Shown here in pieces: positions 1-7,856 of a stretch of 32,069 nucleotides of DNA. Source of the DNA: Bacteroidia bacterium (GTDB lineage Bacteria > Bacteroidota > Bacteroidia > Bacteroidales > Dysgonomonadaceae); NCBI GenBank assembly GCA_025999435.1, contig BNXH01000019.1, positions 1 through 32,069 on the forward strand. Reading direction: 5' to 3'. Made by a program: the position numbers and the translations under genes. The notes under the pieces are model-generated. The model was given only the letters and a program-made list of their open reading frames with translations. It was not told the origin of the DNA and made no database searches. Every line of letters begins with the position of its first letter. Position 1 is the stretch's first letter.

Positions 1-15
1 CTGTTGACTGTCGCA

Positions 16-92
16 CGTCATTGCGAGGGTTCGCCCGAAGCAATCCATTAATAATCAATACTCTGGATTGCTTCACTCCGTTCGCAATGACG
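16..92. repeat. Imperfect palindromic intergenic element
   Basis: The left arm (about 16-47, beginning cgtcattgcgag and ending gaagcaatcca) is the imperfect inverse of the right arm (64-92, tggattgcttc to cgcaatgacg), with a short AT-rich loop between them. A transcript would fold into a long hairpin. Elements of this type, built on a cattgcgag/aagcaatcc core, are dispersed intergenic repeats in many bacterial genomes. There is no ORF inside it. Confidence 0.7.
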
Positions 93-130
93 AAAAGGCC
101 TTGCTTACTGATAACTGTTGACTACTGACT

Positions 131-400
131 GTGGAGTTTGTTACTTTTTAGTTAAATTCTGGTTTGTCATGCTGACGACAGGAAGCATCTTTTGTCTCTC
201 GGGGATCGGGATCCTTCCCTGCTATCAGGATGATAAAGAGGGTAGCCGCACGAGCAAGGGGCTAAGGGCTAAAAAATAACTGTAGAAGTTTGTTACATTT
301 TAGTTAAAAAGTTACGAGTAGACGAGATACGAGGTACAAGTTGTTTACTGATGACTGATAACTGTTTATTGTAGAGGTTTGTTACTTTTTAGTTAAAAAA
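131..400. repeat. Three spaced direct repeats, GTRGARGTTTGTTAC type
   Basis: Three near-identical units occur at 131-156, 282-310 and 371-400. Each reads roughly gtRgaR-tttgttacWttttagttaaa. Units one and three follow stretches built from gttgactactgactg/ctgataactg words, and a partial fourth (gtagtttgttgactg) lies at about 404-430. The unit spacing is uneven (about 150 and 90 bases), so this is not a CRISPR array. No coding potential is visible between 1 and 490. Confidence 0.65.
165..234. repeat. Second imperfect palindromic intergenic element
   Basis: The segment starts tgtcatgctgacgacaggaagcatc and, after a short centre, ends ggatccttccctgctatcagg-atga. The two ends are imperfect inverse complements (catgctga/tcaggatg and aggaagcatc/ggatccttcc). 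It is a different family from the element at 16-92 but has the same hairpin architecture, and looks like another dispersed intergenic repeat. It is non-coding. Confidence 0.55.
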
Positions 401-484
401 ATAGTAGTTTGTTGACTGTTGACTGTTTACTGATAAAGGAGATACGATTTTGATGCGTTTGCCCCAATTATTTTTAGCAGAATA

Positions 485-515
485 TTGGAGTTAATTAAAA
501 ATTAGCAGACCTTTG
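485..515 (+). promoter_or_regulatory. Putative nspC promoter
   Basis: A TTG at 485-487 is followed after 20 bases by GACCTTTG at 508-515, one base off the Bacteroidota -7 consensus TAnnTTTG. The -7 box lies inside a small inverted repeat (gcagac 505-510, gtctgc 518-523). Transcription would start near 522, which argues against translation from the upstream TTG at 513 and for the ATG at 561. Confidence 0.4.
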
Positions 516-560
516 CAGTCTGCAAATTCATTCTGTTTTTGCAGTATAAAAAGAAAAAAA

Positions 561-1703
561 ATGATAGAAATAGATAAAGTACCGTCACCGTGTTTTGTGA
601 TGGAAGAAGAATTGCTTAGGAGGAATCTTTCCCTTATAAAATCGGTAAAAGTGAGAGCCGGTGTAAATATTATACTAGCTTTCAAAGCGTTCGCCATGTG
701 GAAATCTTTCCCTATTATCAGGGAATATGTACCTTATTCTACAGCCAGTTCTGTATATGAGGCACAATTGGCATACGAAGAAATGGGAAGTCTGGCACAC
801 ACTTTCTCACCCGCTTATACATTTCAGAACTTTCCCCTTTTCATGCGATATAGCAGTCATATCACATTTAACTCCTTGTCTCAATATGAGCGATTTTATC
901 CGGAAACGTTGAAATATAGAAAAAAAGTATCTTGCGGATTGCGGATCAATCCGGAATATTCGGTAGTAGAGACGGATTTGTATAACCCTGCTACTCCCGG
1001 TTCACGTTTGGGTATTTCGGCAGATCAATTGGGAGAAAAGCTGCCTGATGGAGTTGAAGGATTACATTTCCATACACTTTGTGAATCTTCTTCGTACGAT
1101 CTGGAAAAAACACTGGGAGTGATAGAGCAAAAGTTTGGTCATCTTTTGCCCCAAGTAAAGTGGTTTAATATGGGGGGAGGGCATTTGATGACTCGTAGCG
1201 ATTATGATATAGAGCACCTGGTCGGTTTATTACAAAACTTTAAGGCCAAGTACCCTAATCTGGAGATAATAATGGAGCCGGGAAGCGCATTTGCCTGGGA
1301 TACCGGCGTGTTGGTCTCTTCTGTGGTTGATATTGTCGAAAATCGTGGAATAAAAACAGCAATACTGGATGTCTCTTTTGCTTGCCATATGCCCGATTGT
1401 TTGGAAATGCCATATAAACCCCGTATACGGGGAGCTTATTTTGATCCGGTAGAAGGCTTACCTACCTACCGGATGGGAGGAAGCAGCTGTTTGAGTGGTG
1501 ATTTTATCGGTGAATGGTCTTTCGATAAACCTTTATCAATAGGAGATAAGATTATATTCGAAGACATGATACATTATACTATTGTAAAGACTACTATGTT
1601 TAACGGTATATCGCATCCTGCTATCGCTCTATGGAATAAATATAACCAGCTGGAGGTTTATAAAGAATTCAGCTACGAAGATTACAAAGACCGTATGAGT
1701 TGA
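561..1703 (+). CDS. nspC: Carboxynorspermidine decarboxylase
   Basis: This is a PLP-dependent fold-III (alanine racemase/ornithine decarboxylase-like) enzyme that decarboxylates carboxynorspermidine or carboxyspermidine, the last step of the aspartate-semialdehyde-dependent route to norspermidine or spermidine. From the ATG at 561 it is 380 aa, the usual family length. Visible motifs are the PLP lysine in LAFKAFA (about K42), HFHTLCES, the phosphate-binding GGGHLMT, EPGSAFAWDTG, and the C-terminal CHMPDCLEMPY and GGSSCLSGD blocks that contribute the second half of the dimeric active site. The frame stays open back to a TTG at 513, but that start would precede the predicted transcription start; the ATG has the typical family N-terminus (MIEIDKVPSPCFV). 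The partner dehydrogenase is not in this window. Function is assigned from family motifs; the substrate (norspermidine or spermidine branch) is not resolvable here. Confidence 0.93.
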   Translation: MIEIDKVPSPCFVMEEELLRRNLSLIKSVKVRAGVNIILAFKAFAMWKSFPIIREYVPYSTASSVYEAQLAYEEMGSLAHTFSPAYTFQNFPLFMRYSSHITFNSLSQYERFYPETLKYRKKVSCGLRINPEYSVVETDLYNPATPGSRLGISADQLGEKLPDGVEGLHFHTLCESSSYDLEKTLGVIEQKFGHLLPQVKWFNMGGGHLMTRSDYDIEHLVGLLQNFKAKYPNLEIIMEPGSAFAWDTGVLVSSVVDIVENRGIKTAILDVSFACHMPDCLEMPYKPRIRGAYFDPVEGLPTYRMGGSSCLSGDFIGEWSFDKPLSIGDKIIFEDMIHYTIVKTTMFNGISHPAIALWNKYNQLEVYKEFSYEDYKDRMS

Positions 1704-1783
1704 ATGTTAAAACTTAACAGGTAAACAATAAGGCTTTCGTTCCGGCGTTTCTTATATAGAACTAATTATAAAGGGAATCGCCT

Positions 1784-1933
1784 ATGAAAAAAGACTTTAC
1801 ACAGAAGAAGTGTCAAGAGGAGAAGGTTGTCGTACCTTCTAAAAGAACAATTGATTATTTAAAGCAATTTGCCCGTTCTTATTATGTGGAGAATGCTCTT
1901 CCAAACAAATTGAATGGGTTCTGTCTGAATTAA
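1784..1933 (+). CDS. Small conserved-looking protein, 49 aa
   Basis: A 49-codon ORF starting ATG AAA AAA. The N-terminal half is charged (lysine and glutamate rich). The C-terminal half reads VVPSKRTIDYLKQFARSYY, then VENALPNKLNGFCLN. The pattern PSKRTIDYLKQFAR-YxVE-LP is an amphipathic helix followed by a short tail, and I associate it with small uncharacterised Bacteroidales proteins; that association is from memory, not from a search. It sits 80 bases after nspC and before a bidirectional hairpin terminator, so it may share the nspC transcript or have its own promoter. No signal peptide, metal motif or membrane segment is visible. Function unknown. The ORF could be fortuitous, but codon use and the composition of the peptide look real. 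Confidence 0.6.
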   Translation: MKKDFTQKKCQEEKVVVPSKRTIDYLKQFARSYYVENALPNKLNGFCLN

Positions 1934-1973
1934 TTTAAATTGGTTATTGGGTTATACCCATAGAAATAAATAA

Positions 1974-1994
1974 AGCAGTTCATTAGGAACTGCT
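1974..1994. terminator. Bidirectional terminator hairpin
   Basis: AGCAGTTC (1974-1981) pairs perfectly with GAACTGCT (1987-1994) over a 5-base loop. It lies between the plus-strand small ORF (ends 1933) and the minus-strand glmM stop (2004). T-rich sequence flanks both sides, so it can end both converging transcripts. Confidence 0.7.
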
Positions 1995-2003
1995 CTATCT
2001 GTT

Positions 2004-3389
2004 TTATTTGGCCAATTGTTTTATAACGGCCATTACTTCACCACCTATATCTTCGGCTTCTTTCATTGTATGAGCCTCCGAATAAACACGGATGATAGGT
2101 TCTGTATTCGATTTACGAAGGTGTACCCATTTGTCAGGGAAATCTATTTTTACACCATCTATATCAGTTATATCGTATTGACTATATTTTTCCTTTACGG
2201 CGCTAAGAATAGCATCAACATCTATGTTCGGTGTTAATTCTACTTTTTGCTTAGCAATAAAATACTGAGGATATGAAGCCCGTATCTCACTTACCTTTTT
2301 TCTTTCAAAAGCTAAATGAGAAAGGAATAAGGCAATACCGACCAAAGCATCGCGACCATAATGGCTGGCCGGATAGATGATACCCCCGTTACCTTCCCCG
2401 CCTATAACAGCGCCTACGGCTTTCATCTTTGTTGTCACATTTACCTCTCCGACAGCCGATGCATAATATTCGCATCCGTATTTGCGGGTTATATCGCGTA
2501 AGGCGCGACTCGAACTCAAGTTAGAAACCGTATTGCCCGGGGTATGTTTCAGTATATAGTCGGCAACAGCTACAAGAGTATATTCTTCTCCGAACATTTC
2601 TCCGTTTTCACAGATGATAGCCAAACGGTCGACATCCGGGTCTACTACAAAACCGACATTAGCTGTCGTGGTTTTCATCATTGTAGAGATATCTAGCAAA
2701 TGTTCGGGAAGTGGTTCCGGATTGTGAGGAAATTCTCCGTTAGGAGTGCAATAAAGTTCATTGATTTTGTTTACACCCAAAGCTTTCAATAACTTAGGTA
2801 TAACAATTCCTCCCACAGAGTTTACACAATCGATAGATACTTCAAAATCGGCGGCTTTTATGGCATCTACATCTACCAGAGAGAGATCAAGAACAGCTTG
2901 TATATGAGCATCTGTATAATCTTTTTCAGAAACTTTTCCTATATGATCTACATGTGCAAAGTTGAATTTCTCGGACTCTGCTATCTGCAATACAATCTCT
3001 CCTTCTTTTGCATTCAGAAACTCTCCATTCTCGTTGAGTAGCTTCAAGGCATTCCACTGTTTTGGGTTGTGGCTTGCTGTAAGTATGATGCCTCCACAAG
3101 CTTGTTCCATAGTAACGGCTAATTCGGTAGTAGGAGTAGTCGCCAAGCCAATATTGACCACATCAAAACCCATTCCCATAAGGGTGCCAATGACTACTTG
3201 TTCCATCATTTTACCGGAAATACGCGCATCACGTCCCACTACAATAGCGTTTGATCCGTTTTTTACTGTTTCTCTGATAAAGGTTGCATAGGCCGATACA
3301 AATTTTACTGTATCCAAGGGGTTTAACCCTTCTCCAATCTTCCCTCCAATAGTCCCTCTAATACCTGATATTGATTTAATTAAGGCCAT
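2004..3389 (-). CDS. glmM: Phosphoglucosamine mutase
   Basis: An alpha-D-phosphohexomutase that converts glucosamine-6-phosphate to glucosamine-1-phosphate on the way to UDP-GlcNAc, the precursor of peptidoglycan and lipid A. It has 461 aa and all four family signatures: the phosphoserine loop TASHNP (Ser106), the Mg-binding DPDVDR (250-255), the sugar-binding GEGNGG (331-336) and the phosphate-binding RKSNTEPIIRV (425-435). The start MALIKSISGIRGTIGG matches the family N-terminus. It is the last gene of the rpe-comEC-nrnA-DUF4827-glmM operon, 17 bases after the DUF4827 gene, and is followed by a terminator hairpin. A phosphomannomutase/phosphoglucomutase specificity is the main alternative, since sequence signatures overlap; Bacteroidales homologues are normally annotated glmM. 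Confidence 0.88.
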   Translation of the reverse strand: MALIKSISGIRGTIGGKIGEGLNPLDTVKFVSAYATFIRETVKNGSNAIVVGRDARISGKMMEQVVIGTLMGMGFDVVNIGLATTPTTELAVTMEQACGGIILTASHNPKQWNALKLLNENGEFLNAKEGEIVLQIAESEKFNFAHVDHIGKVSEKDYTDAHIQAVLDLSLVDVDAIKAADFEVSIDCVNSVGGIVIPKLLKALGVNKINELYCTPNGEFPHNPEPLPEHLLDISTMMKTTTANVGFVVDPDVDRLAIICENGEMFGEEYTLVAVADYILKHTPGNTVSNLSSSRALRDITRKYGCEYYASAVGEVNVTTKMKAVGAVIGGEGNGGIIYPASHYGRDALVGIALFLSHLAFERKKVSEIRASYPQYFIAKQKVELTPNIDVDAILSAVKEKYSQYDITDIDGVKIDFPDKWVHLRKSNTEPIIRVYSEAHTMKEAEDIGGEVMAVIKQLAK

Positions 3390-3406
3390 TTATTTGTATT
3401 TTTAGT

Positions 3407-4000
3407 TTATTTCGCATATTTCAGACGTCCGTAAAATATTGGCTCATAGTTGCTGTATTGTTGATAGTATGAGCCATTTGCAAATGGGATTAGCAAGCTG
3501 ACTTCCGCTTTATCTCCAAGATTAAAATCGAGAGGACGCGCGCAACCGGGAGACAGAAACATATACATGTAGTAGCTTCCAAGACTACTGCTATAATCTG
3601 ACGAAATATATGATCCTGAATTTCCATATGTGAAATTCATAGCTGCAAATTCATCATAATTTGGTTTGTCGTTAGAGTATACAGAATCTGGTGCTGACAT
3701 CAAAAAACGTGTATCATAATATCGCATATACACCATATCTCCCTTTTTTATCTTGTCTGTGTTTCCTGAGTCTATAACATGTATATATATCCCGGTACTA
3801 GGATCTTTAAAATATTGTTTATCGCCAAAAACGCGGCTGGCAGGATATTCGTCAATTATATTAAAGCCTTGTTCTTTAATGTATTGCTTAATTGCATTTT
3901 CTTCTTTTTCTAACTTGTCAGCATACGAATCTTTACTGCAAGCAGCGAATATGATAGCTAAACCCATAAAGGCAGATATAACGCCTATAATTTTTCTCAT
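3407..4000 (-). CDS. DUF4827 family lipoprotein
   Basis: A 197-aa predicted lipoprotein. The signal peptide (MRKIIGVISAFMGLAIIFA) ends in a lipobox with Cys21, followed by SKDSYADKLEKEENAIKQYI. The remainder matches the pattern of DUF4827, a Bacteroidota family with an FKBP-like fold: YIKEQGFNI, then a KKGDMVYMRYYDTRF strand block, and a C-terminal LGDKAEVSLLIPFANG block reminiscent of an FKBP-type peptidyl-prolyl isomerase core. No catalytic activity has been established for the family to my knowledge, so isomerase function is only an inference from fold. The stop of nrnA is 5 bases upstream, so the two are almost certainly co-transcribed. Likely anchored in the outer or inner membrane facing the periplasm. 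Confidence 0.85.
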   Translation of the reverse strand: MRKIIGVISAFMGLAIIFAACSKDSYADKLEKEENAIKQYIKEQGFNIIDEYPASRVFGDKQYFKDPSTGIYIHVIDSGNTDKIKKGDMVYMRYYDTRFLMSAPDSVYSNDKPNYDEFAAMNFTYGNSGSYISSDYSSSLGSYYMYMFLSPGCARPLDFNLGDKAEVSLLIPFANGSYYQQYSNYEPIFYGRLKYAK

Positions 4001-4005
4001 TATTC

Positions 4006-5061
4006 TTAATTGTTTAGTATTTTGTTATTCTTCTTTAGTAATTCTGAAAATTCAGGCATCGCCAAGCCTTTTTCAAATATGGCTATAGCTTCTTCCATTG
4101 TACCGTAAAATTCACCACCGGCTGCATTTAAATGCCCTCCGCCATTATAGCATTGTGATGCGAATTTATTGCTGGGGAAACTCCCTTGTGAACGAAACGA
4201 AATTTTTATAAAATCATTGTCCTCTCGAATAAAAACAGCAAAAATAATTCCCTTTATATTCAACGGGAGGTTTGCAAAGCCCTCGGTGTCACCCTTTTTT
4301 ACATTATATTTACTTTGTTCCTCATTAGTGAGCCAGACCAGCGCTGCATTGTATTCGTGATATATCTTCATCTTTTCAGACAATGTATATCCCAACATCC
4401 GGTATCGGTCTTCTGTATAGTTGTGGTATACATTCGAATATATCTGATCTTTGTTTATTCCCTTTTTAAGCAGTTCTCCTATGATATAATATATTTCGAT
4501 GTTGTTCGAATTATAAGTAAATCCGCCGGTGTCGGTCATCATACCTGTATACAGTGCAGTGGCAGTTTCGTAACTCATTATTTCGAAATCACCCATACGG
4601 CATATCAGACGGAAAATTAATTCACTTGTCGATGAGATTTCAGGATGAGAAATTGTTATATCGCAAAAATCGGATGGGTCCGGATGATGATCTACCAATA
4701 TCTTTTTCCCTTTGGCGGTTTCAACCAGTGTTCCTAAGTGTAAAGCCCGCTTCGGAATATTGAAGTCAAGACAAAATATTAACTCAGCCTCATCAATTAG
4801 TTTTTGAGCAAATTCGGGATGTCTTTCATAATTCAGGATGTTTTTAGAACCCGGTATCCATTTCAGAAAATCAGGGAACGAATTGGGTACGATTATATTT
4901 ACATCATTGCCTAATCCCATTAAGTAATGATATAAGCCTAAGGACGAACCTATGGCATCTCCATCAGGGGAAACATGAGTTATAATTACAATTTTATCAT
5001 ACTTGTCGAGTAGTTCTTCTACTTCCGTTATTTTTTGGCTTGCTATTATTTTAGATATCAT
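4006..5061 (-). CDS. nrnA: DHH/DHHA1 phosphoesterase, NrnA-like oligoribonuclease/pAp phosphatase
   Basis: A 351-aa cytosolic DHH-family enzyme. The N-terminal DHH domain carries THVSPDGDAIGSS (D33 and D35), CLDFN (D99), the namesake VDHHPD (124-127) and MTDTGGF (D177), which together bind the Mn ions. The C-terminal DHHA1 domain carries the substrate-binding GGGHLNAAGG (307-316). Characterised NrnA proteins degrade 2-5 nt RNAs and dephosphorylate 3'-phosphoadenosine 5'-phosphate, finishing RNA turnover and sulfur assimilation. It lies between comEC (50-base gap) and the DUF4827 gene (5 bases), and a TAnnTTTG box sits directly after the comEC stop, so the nrnA-DUF4827-glmM part may also be expressed on its own. 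A cyclic-di-nucleotide phosphodiesterase role (GdpP-like core) is less likely because the GGDEF-like and PAS parts are absent. Confidence 0.9.
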   Translation of the reverse strand: MISKIIASQKITEVEELLDKYDKIVIITHVSPDGDAIGSSLGLYHYLMGLGNDVNIIVPNSFPDFLKWIPGSKNILNYERHPEFAQKLIDEAELIFCLDFNIPKRALHLGTLVETAKGKKILVDHHPDPSDFCDITISHPEISSTSELIFRLICRMGDFEIMSYETATALYTGMMTDTGGFTYNSNNIEIYYIIGELLKKGINKDQIYSNVYHNYTEDRYRMLGYTLSEKMKIYHEYNAALVWLTNEEQSKYNVKKGDTEGFANLPLNIKGIIFAVFIREDNDFIKISFRSQGSFPSNKFASQCYNGGGHLNAAGGEFYGTMEEAIAIFEKGLAMPEFSELLKKNNKILNN

Positions 5062-5103
5062 TTAATTTACTTACCCTGTTTTTAATGCTGATCTATGCAG
5101 CGA

Positions 5104-5111
5104 CAAAAATA
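5104..5111 (-). promoter_or_regulatory. Putative internal promoter -7 box before nrnA
   Basis: On the minus strand TATTTTTG (consensus TAnnTTTG) begins one base after the comEC stop codon and 43 bases before the nrnA start. No good -33 TTG at the usual 17-20 base spacing is visible, so support is limited. Confidence 0.35.
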
Positions 5112-7070
5112 CTAAAATTTCAAACTATATGCACCATTTTCAACTACATCATGACAAGGAATATCTAATTTTTGACATTCTTTAGATATTCTTTTTCTTG
5201 TATTAGCTGATAAAGATCCGTCTATAATAACGTTTTTAATAGTCAAATGTTGATTTAAGTTATACAAAGATAAGCTATTATCCTTTGTCAGGATCAGATG
5301 ACTTATATTTAGTTTTATATCTGAATCTTTATTATACCATAGGTTGGCGGATAGAATAAGTATTTTTTTATCATTGAAGGTAATCGCTTTATATTTATCA
5401 ATATCTTCGGATTTAACAATTTCTTTGTAATATTTTACTTCAGAGGTTTGTCTTCGATTATATACAATCAGGTCATCCGGTTTCTCGTTCAGATTCATGT
5501 AAATATGAGATACGAATAGTAACAGTATAAAAATTAATGAAATTGGTAACGCCTTTGTTTTTTTATAAATCATAAAAATCAGAATACTAACAATAATTGT
5601 GAATATTAAGGTCAGATCGGAAAGAGATATTTTTACATTTTCTATCAAGGCAAAGGGCAGATTCTCGAAAAAACGGATAATAGAAGTCATCGTATGGACC
5701 AGTATTTGCAAAGCCTTGACCGGCAGATAGAAGAGATAGTCGCTCCAACCGGGTATAATCATACTTAGTATTTTGGCTAAAATGACGCCTCCAACGGAAT
5801 AGGTTATAAATGTAACTAACGGGACAATAAGGAGATTAGTAATGAAAAAATAAGTAGGGAACGTGCCGAAATAATACAGGCAGATGGGAAATGTCGCTAA
5901 TTGTGCCACAAGGGATAAAGTAAACATCTGCCAAATATATTTTATATACTTGTTTTCTGTTTTTAATAATGGGAGTGTTTTTGGATGTAGATAAAGTATT
6001 GCCAGAACAGAAATAAAACTCAGTTGAAATCCGATATCAAACAAGGAGAACGGGCTTATCAGCAACATAAAGAATGCAGCTATAAATAAGGCATGCATGG
6101 AATAGCTCCTTTTCCCGCATATTTCCGCCATACAAAAGACTGTGAGCATACCACTGGCTCTTAGTACCGATGAAGGCAAGCCTGTTATGAAGGCATAAGA
6201 CCAAAGTAGTATAAGAATTATGACAGGCTTTAGCCGGTAATACCTGGAGCTTTTGCGAATGAAGCCAAGCAAAAAGCTTATCATCAAGTAGATAATTCCC
6301 ACGTGTAATCCACTCACAGAAAGCACATGCACTGTTCCGGTAGTTCTGAATCCCTGTTTCAGTTCATCAGTCAGTTCGTCCTGATAACCTAAAGTAAGCG
6401 CTGAGAGTATTGTATATTCAGTTTCGTTGAATCCCAATGATTTGTAAAAATTCATAATTTGTTGCCGGCACCGTAGGGCTTTGTACTTAAGTGAGGAAGA
6501 AGTATTGCCTGTTGCTTTCCACGAACCGGAAGTTACATAGGCAGAACCCGAAAATCCTTGATTATACATGTAACGGACATAATCGAAATCATCGGGATTT
6601 CCCATATTCCGGAATGGTTGTATTTTGGCTTGAAATATAAATTCCTCACCCGGCTGTAATCTGTCTTTGTATAAAGAATCCCGCTGAAAATAGCACACTA
6701 TTTGTTTCTCCTCTTGTGGAAGGTAAACACGGTAGGCAATGCTTCGCGGCTTTTCTTGCGGGGTATCGGAAATTACTCCAAGATATATTTTTGTGTCTTC
6801 TGTAAATGTATATTCAGATTTACCTTGTTTAATAAATGTCGTTACCATACTTATTCCCGATATGCAGAGGATAACCCCTGCGCCGAAAAGCCAACGCCAG
6901 TTGAACTGTTTGTCTTTAGGTATCAGATATGAAATAAGCATAGCTATTGTCCCTGTCAGTAGGAGAGCTATGCTTAAATATTGTAATTTAAAGAAATATT
7001 GCAATAAAATTCCGGCTATAAGCGGAATAAGCAGGAATAAAAATGGTACTTTGGATAACGGATTTTTCAT
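5112..7070 (-). CDS. comEC: ComEC/Rec2-family DNA uptake channel protein
   Basis: A 652-aa polytopic inner-membrane protein of the ComEC/Rec2 family, which translocates single-stranded DNA during natural transformation. It has about three N-terminal membrane helices (4-80), a soluble DUF4131/OB-like domain (about 90-185), and the Competence domain from about 220 to 525, with the family hallmarks VLSVSGLHVGII (249-260) and LPSSVLRASGM (298-308), followed by many hydrophobic helices. The last 125 residues are soluble but show no HxHxDH metallo-beta-lactamase motif, so the nuclease-like C-terminal domain of Bacillus ComEC is absent or degenerate, as commonly seen in Bacteroidota copies. It is 15 bases downstream of rpe and heads the rest of the operon. 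Transformation competence of this organism is an inference only. Confidence 0.9.
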   Translation of the reverse strand: MKNPLSKVPFLFLLIPLIAGILLQYFFKLQYLSIALLLTGTIAMLISYLIPKDKQFNWRWLFGAGVILCISGISMVTTFIKQGKSEYTFTEDTKIYLGVISDTPQEKPRSIAYRVYLPQEEKQIVCYFQRDSLYKDRLQPGEEFIFQAKIQPFRNMGNPDDFDYVRYMYNQGFSGSAYVTSGSWKATGNTSSSLKYKALRCRQQIMNFYKSLGFNETEYTILSALTLGYQDELTDELKQGFRTTGTVHVLSVSGLHVGIIYLMISFLLGFIRKSSRYYRLKPVIILILLWSYAFITGLPSSVLRASGMLTVFCMAEICGKRSYSMHALFIAAFFMLLISPFSLFDIGFQLSFISVLAILYLHPKTLPLLKTENKYIKYIWQMFTLSLVAQLATFPICLYYFGTFPTYFFITNLLIVPLVTFITYSVGGVILAKILSMIIPGWSDYLFYLPVKALQILVHTMTSIIRFFENLPFALIENVKISLSDLTLIFTIIVSILIFMIYKKTKALPISLIFILLLFVSHIYMNLNEKPDDLIVYNRRQTSEVKYYKEIVKSEDIDKYKAITFNDKKILILSANLWYNKDSDIKLNISHLILTKDNSLSLYNLNQHLTIKNVIIDGSLSANTRKRISKECQKLDIPCHDVVENGAYSLKF

Positions 7071-7085
7071 TCCATATAGTTCCGT

Positions 7086-7739
7086 TTACACGATACTTTT
7101 CAGTTTATGTATCATTTCTGCCGGATTAGGGTCTGCAAACACGGCATTGCCTGCTACCAGGACATCTGCTCCGGCATCGATCAATTGTTTTCCTGTTTCA
7201 AGATTAACGCCCCCATCTACTTCTATAAGCGTGTTCAGGTTGCGTTTTAATATCATTTCTTTCAGTTTTGAAACTTTAGAAAGGGAATGCTCAATAAATT
7301 TTTGCCCTCCAAATCCCGGGTTGACGGACATCAGCAGTACCATATCCACGTCTTGCAGGATATCTTCCAACAACGATACCGGAGTGTGCGGATTAAGTGT
7401 CACCCCTGCTTTCATGCCGGCGTCATGTATTGCGGCGACGGTGCGGTGTAAGTGTACGCAGGCCTCATAATGGACATTCATCATATATGCACCTGCATCT
7501 TTAACCTGAGAGATGTATTTATCCGGATTGACAATCATCAGATGTACATCCAGTGGCTTTTTAGCCATTTTACTTATCTGTTTTATTATCGGAAATCCAA
7601 AAGATATATTGGGGACGAAACTTCCGTCCATAACATCGCAATGAAACCAGTCGGCTTCGCTATTATTTACCATCTCTATATCTCTCTTAAGATTTAAGAA
7701 ATCGGCAGATAGTAATGATGGCGCTATTTTATGTCGCAT
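7086..7739 (-). CDS. rpe: Ribulose-phosphate 3-epimerase
   Basis: A 217-aa TIM-barrel enzyme interconverting D-ribulose-5-phosphate and D-xylulose-5-phosphate in the pentose phosphate pathway. All signatures are present: the APSLLSADF start (Ser8), HCDVMDGSFVPNISFG with metal ligands H33 and D35, HLMIVNP (H66), MSVNPGFGGQKF (137-148) and EVDGGVN with catalytic D175. Length is normal. It is the first gene of the five-gene minus-strand operon; its upstream region, shared with the divergent DUF2461 gene, holds a variant -7 box TACTTTTA about 25 bases before the ATG. Confidence 0.96.
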   Translation of the reverse strand: MRHKIAPSLLSADFLNLKRDIEMVNNSEADWFHCDVMDGSFVPNISFGFPIIKQISKMAKKPLDVHLMIVNPDKYISQVKDAGAYMMNVHYEACVHLHRTVAAIHDAGMKAGVTLNPHTPVSLLEDILQDVDMVLLMSVNPGFGGQKFIEHSLSKVSKLKEMILKRNLNTLIEVDGGVNLETGKQLIDAGADVLVAGNAVFADPNPAEMIHKLKSIV

Positions 7740-7807
7740 TGTCGTTCTATTTTGATTTTATATGCGTAAAAGTACTAAAAGGGAAAGGTTTAAAAAAATT
7801 TTTTTGC

Positions 7808-7827
7808 CATCTTTGTAGAGCTACAAA
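7808..7827 (+). promoter_or_regulatory. Putative promoter and overlapping palindrome before the DUF2461 gene
   Basis: CATCTTTG (7808-7815) resembles the -7 box TAnnTTTG. It overlaps the inverted repeat TTTGTAG-ag-CTACAAA (7812-7827), whose arms are perfect 7-mers. The expected transcription start falls inside the right arm, so the palindrome could be an operator or form a 5' hairpin. No clear -33 box. Confidence 0.4.
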
Positions 7828-7856
7828 TACTCAAAAATGGATAAAATTGAGAACCA

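Noticed and set aside
131..400. Possible CRISPR array from three similar units in the left region
   Set aside because: Only three units with uneven spacing, no constant spacer length and no cas genes in the window; they are ordinary dispersed repeats.
513..560. Upstream in-frame TTG at 513 as nspC start
   Set aside because: The TTG lies inside the predicted -7 box, and the ATG at 561 gives the standard family length and N-terminus.
6739..7470. 243-codon open frame on the plus strand opposite comEC and rpe
   Set aside because: It overlaps two well-supported genes on the other strand and encodes a low-complexity serine/proline-rich product without family features; it is an antisense shadow.
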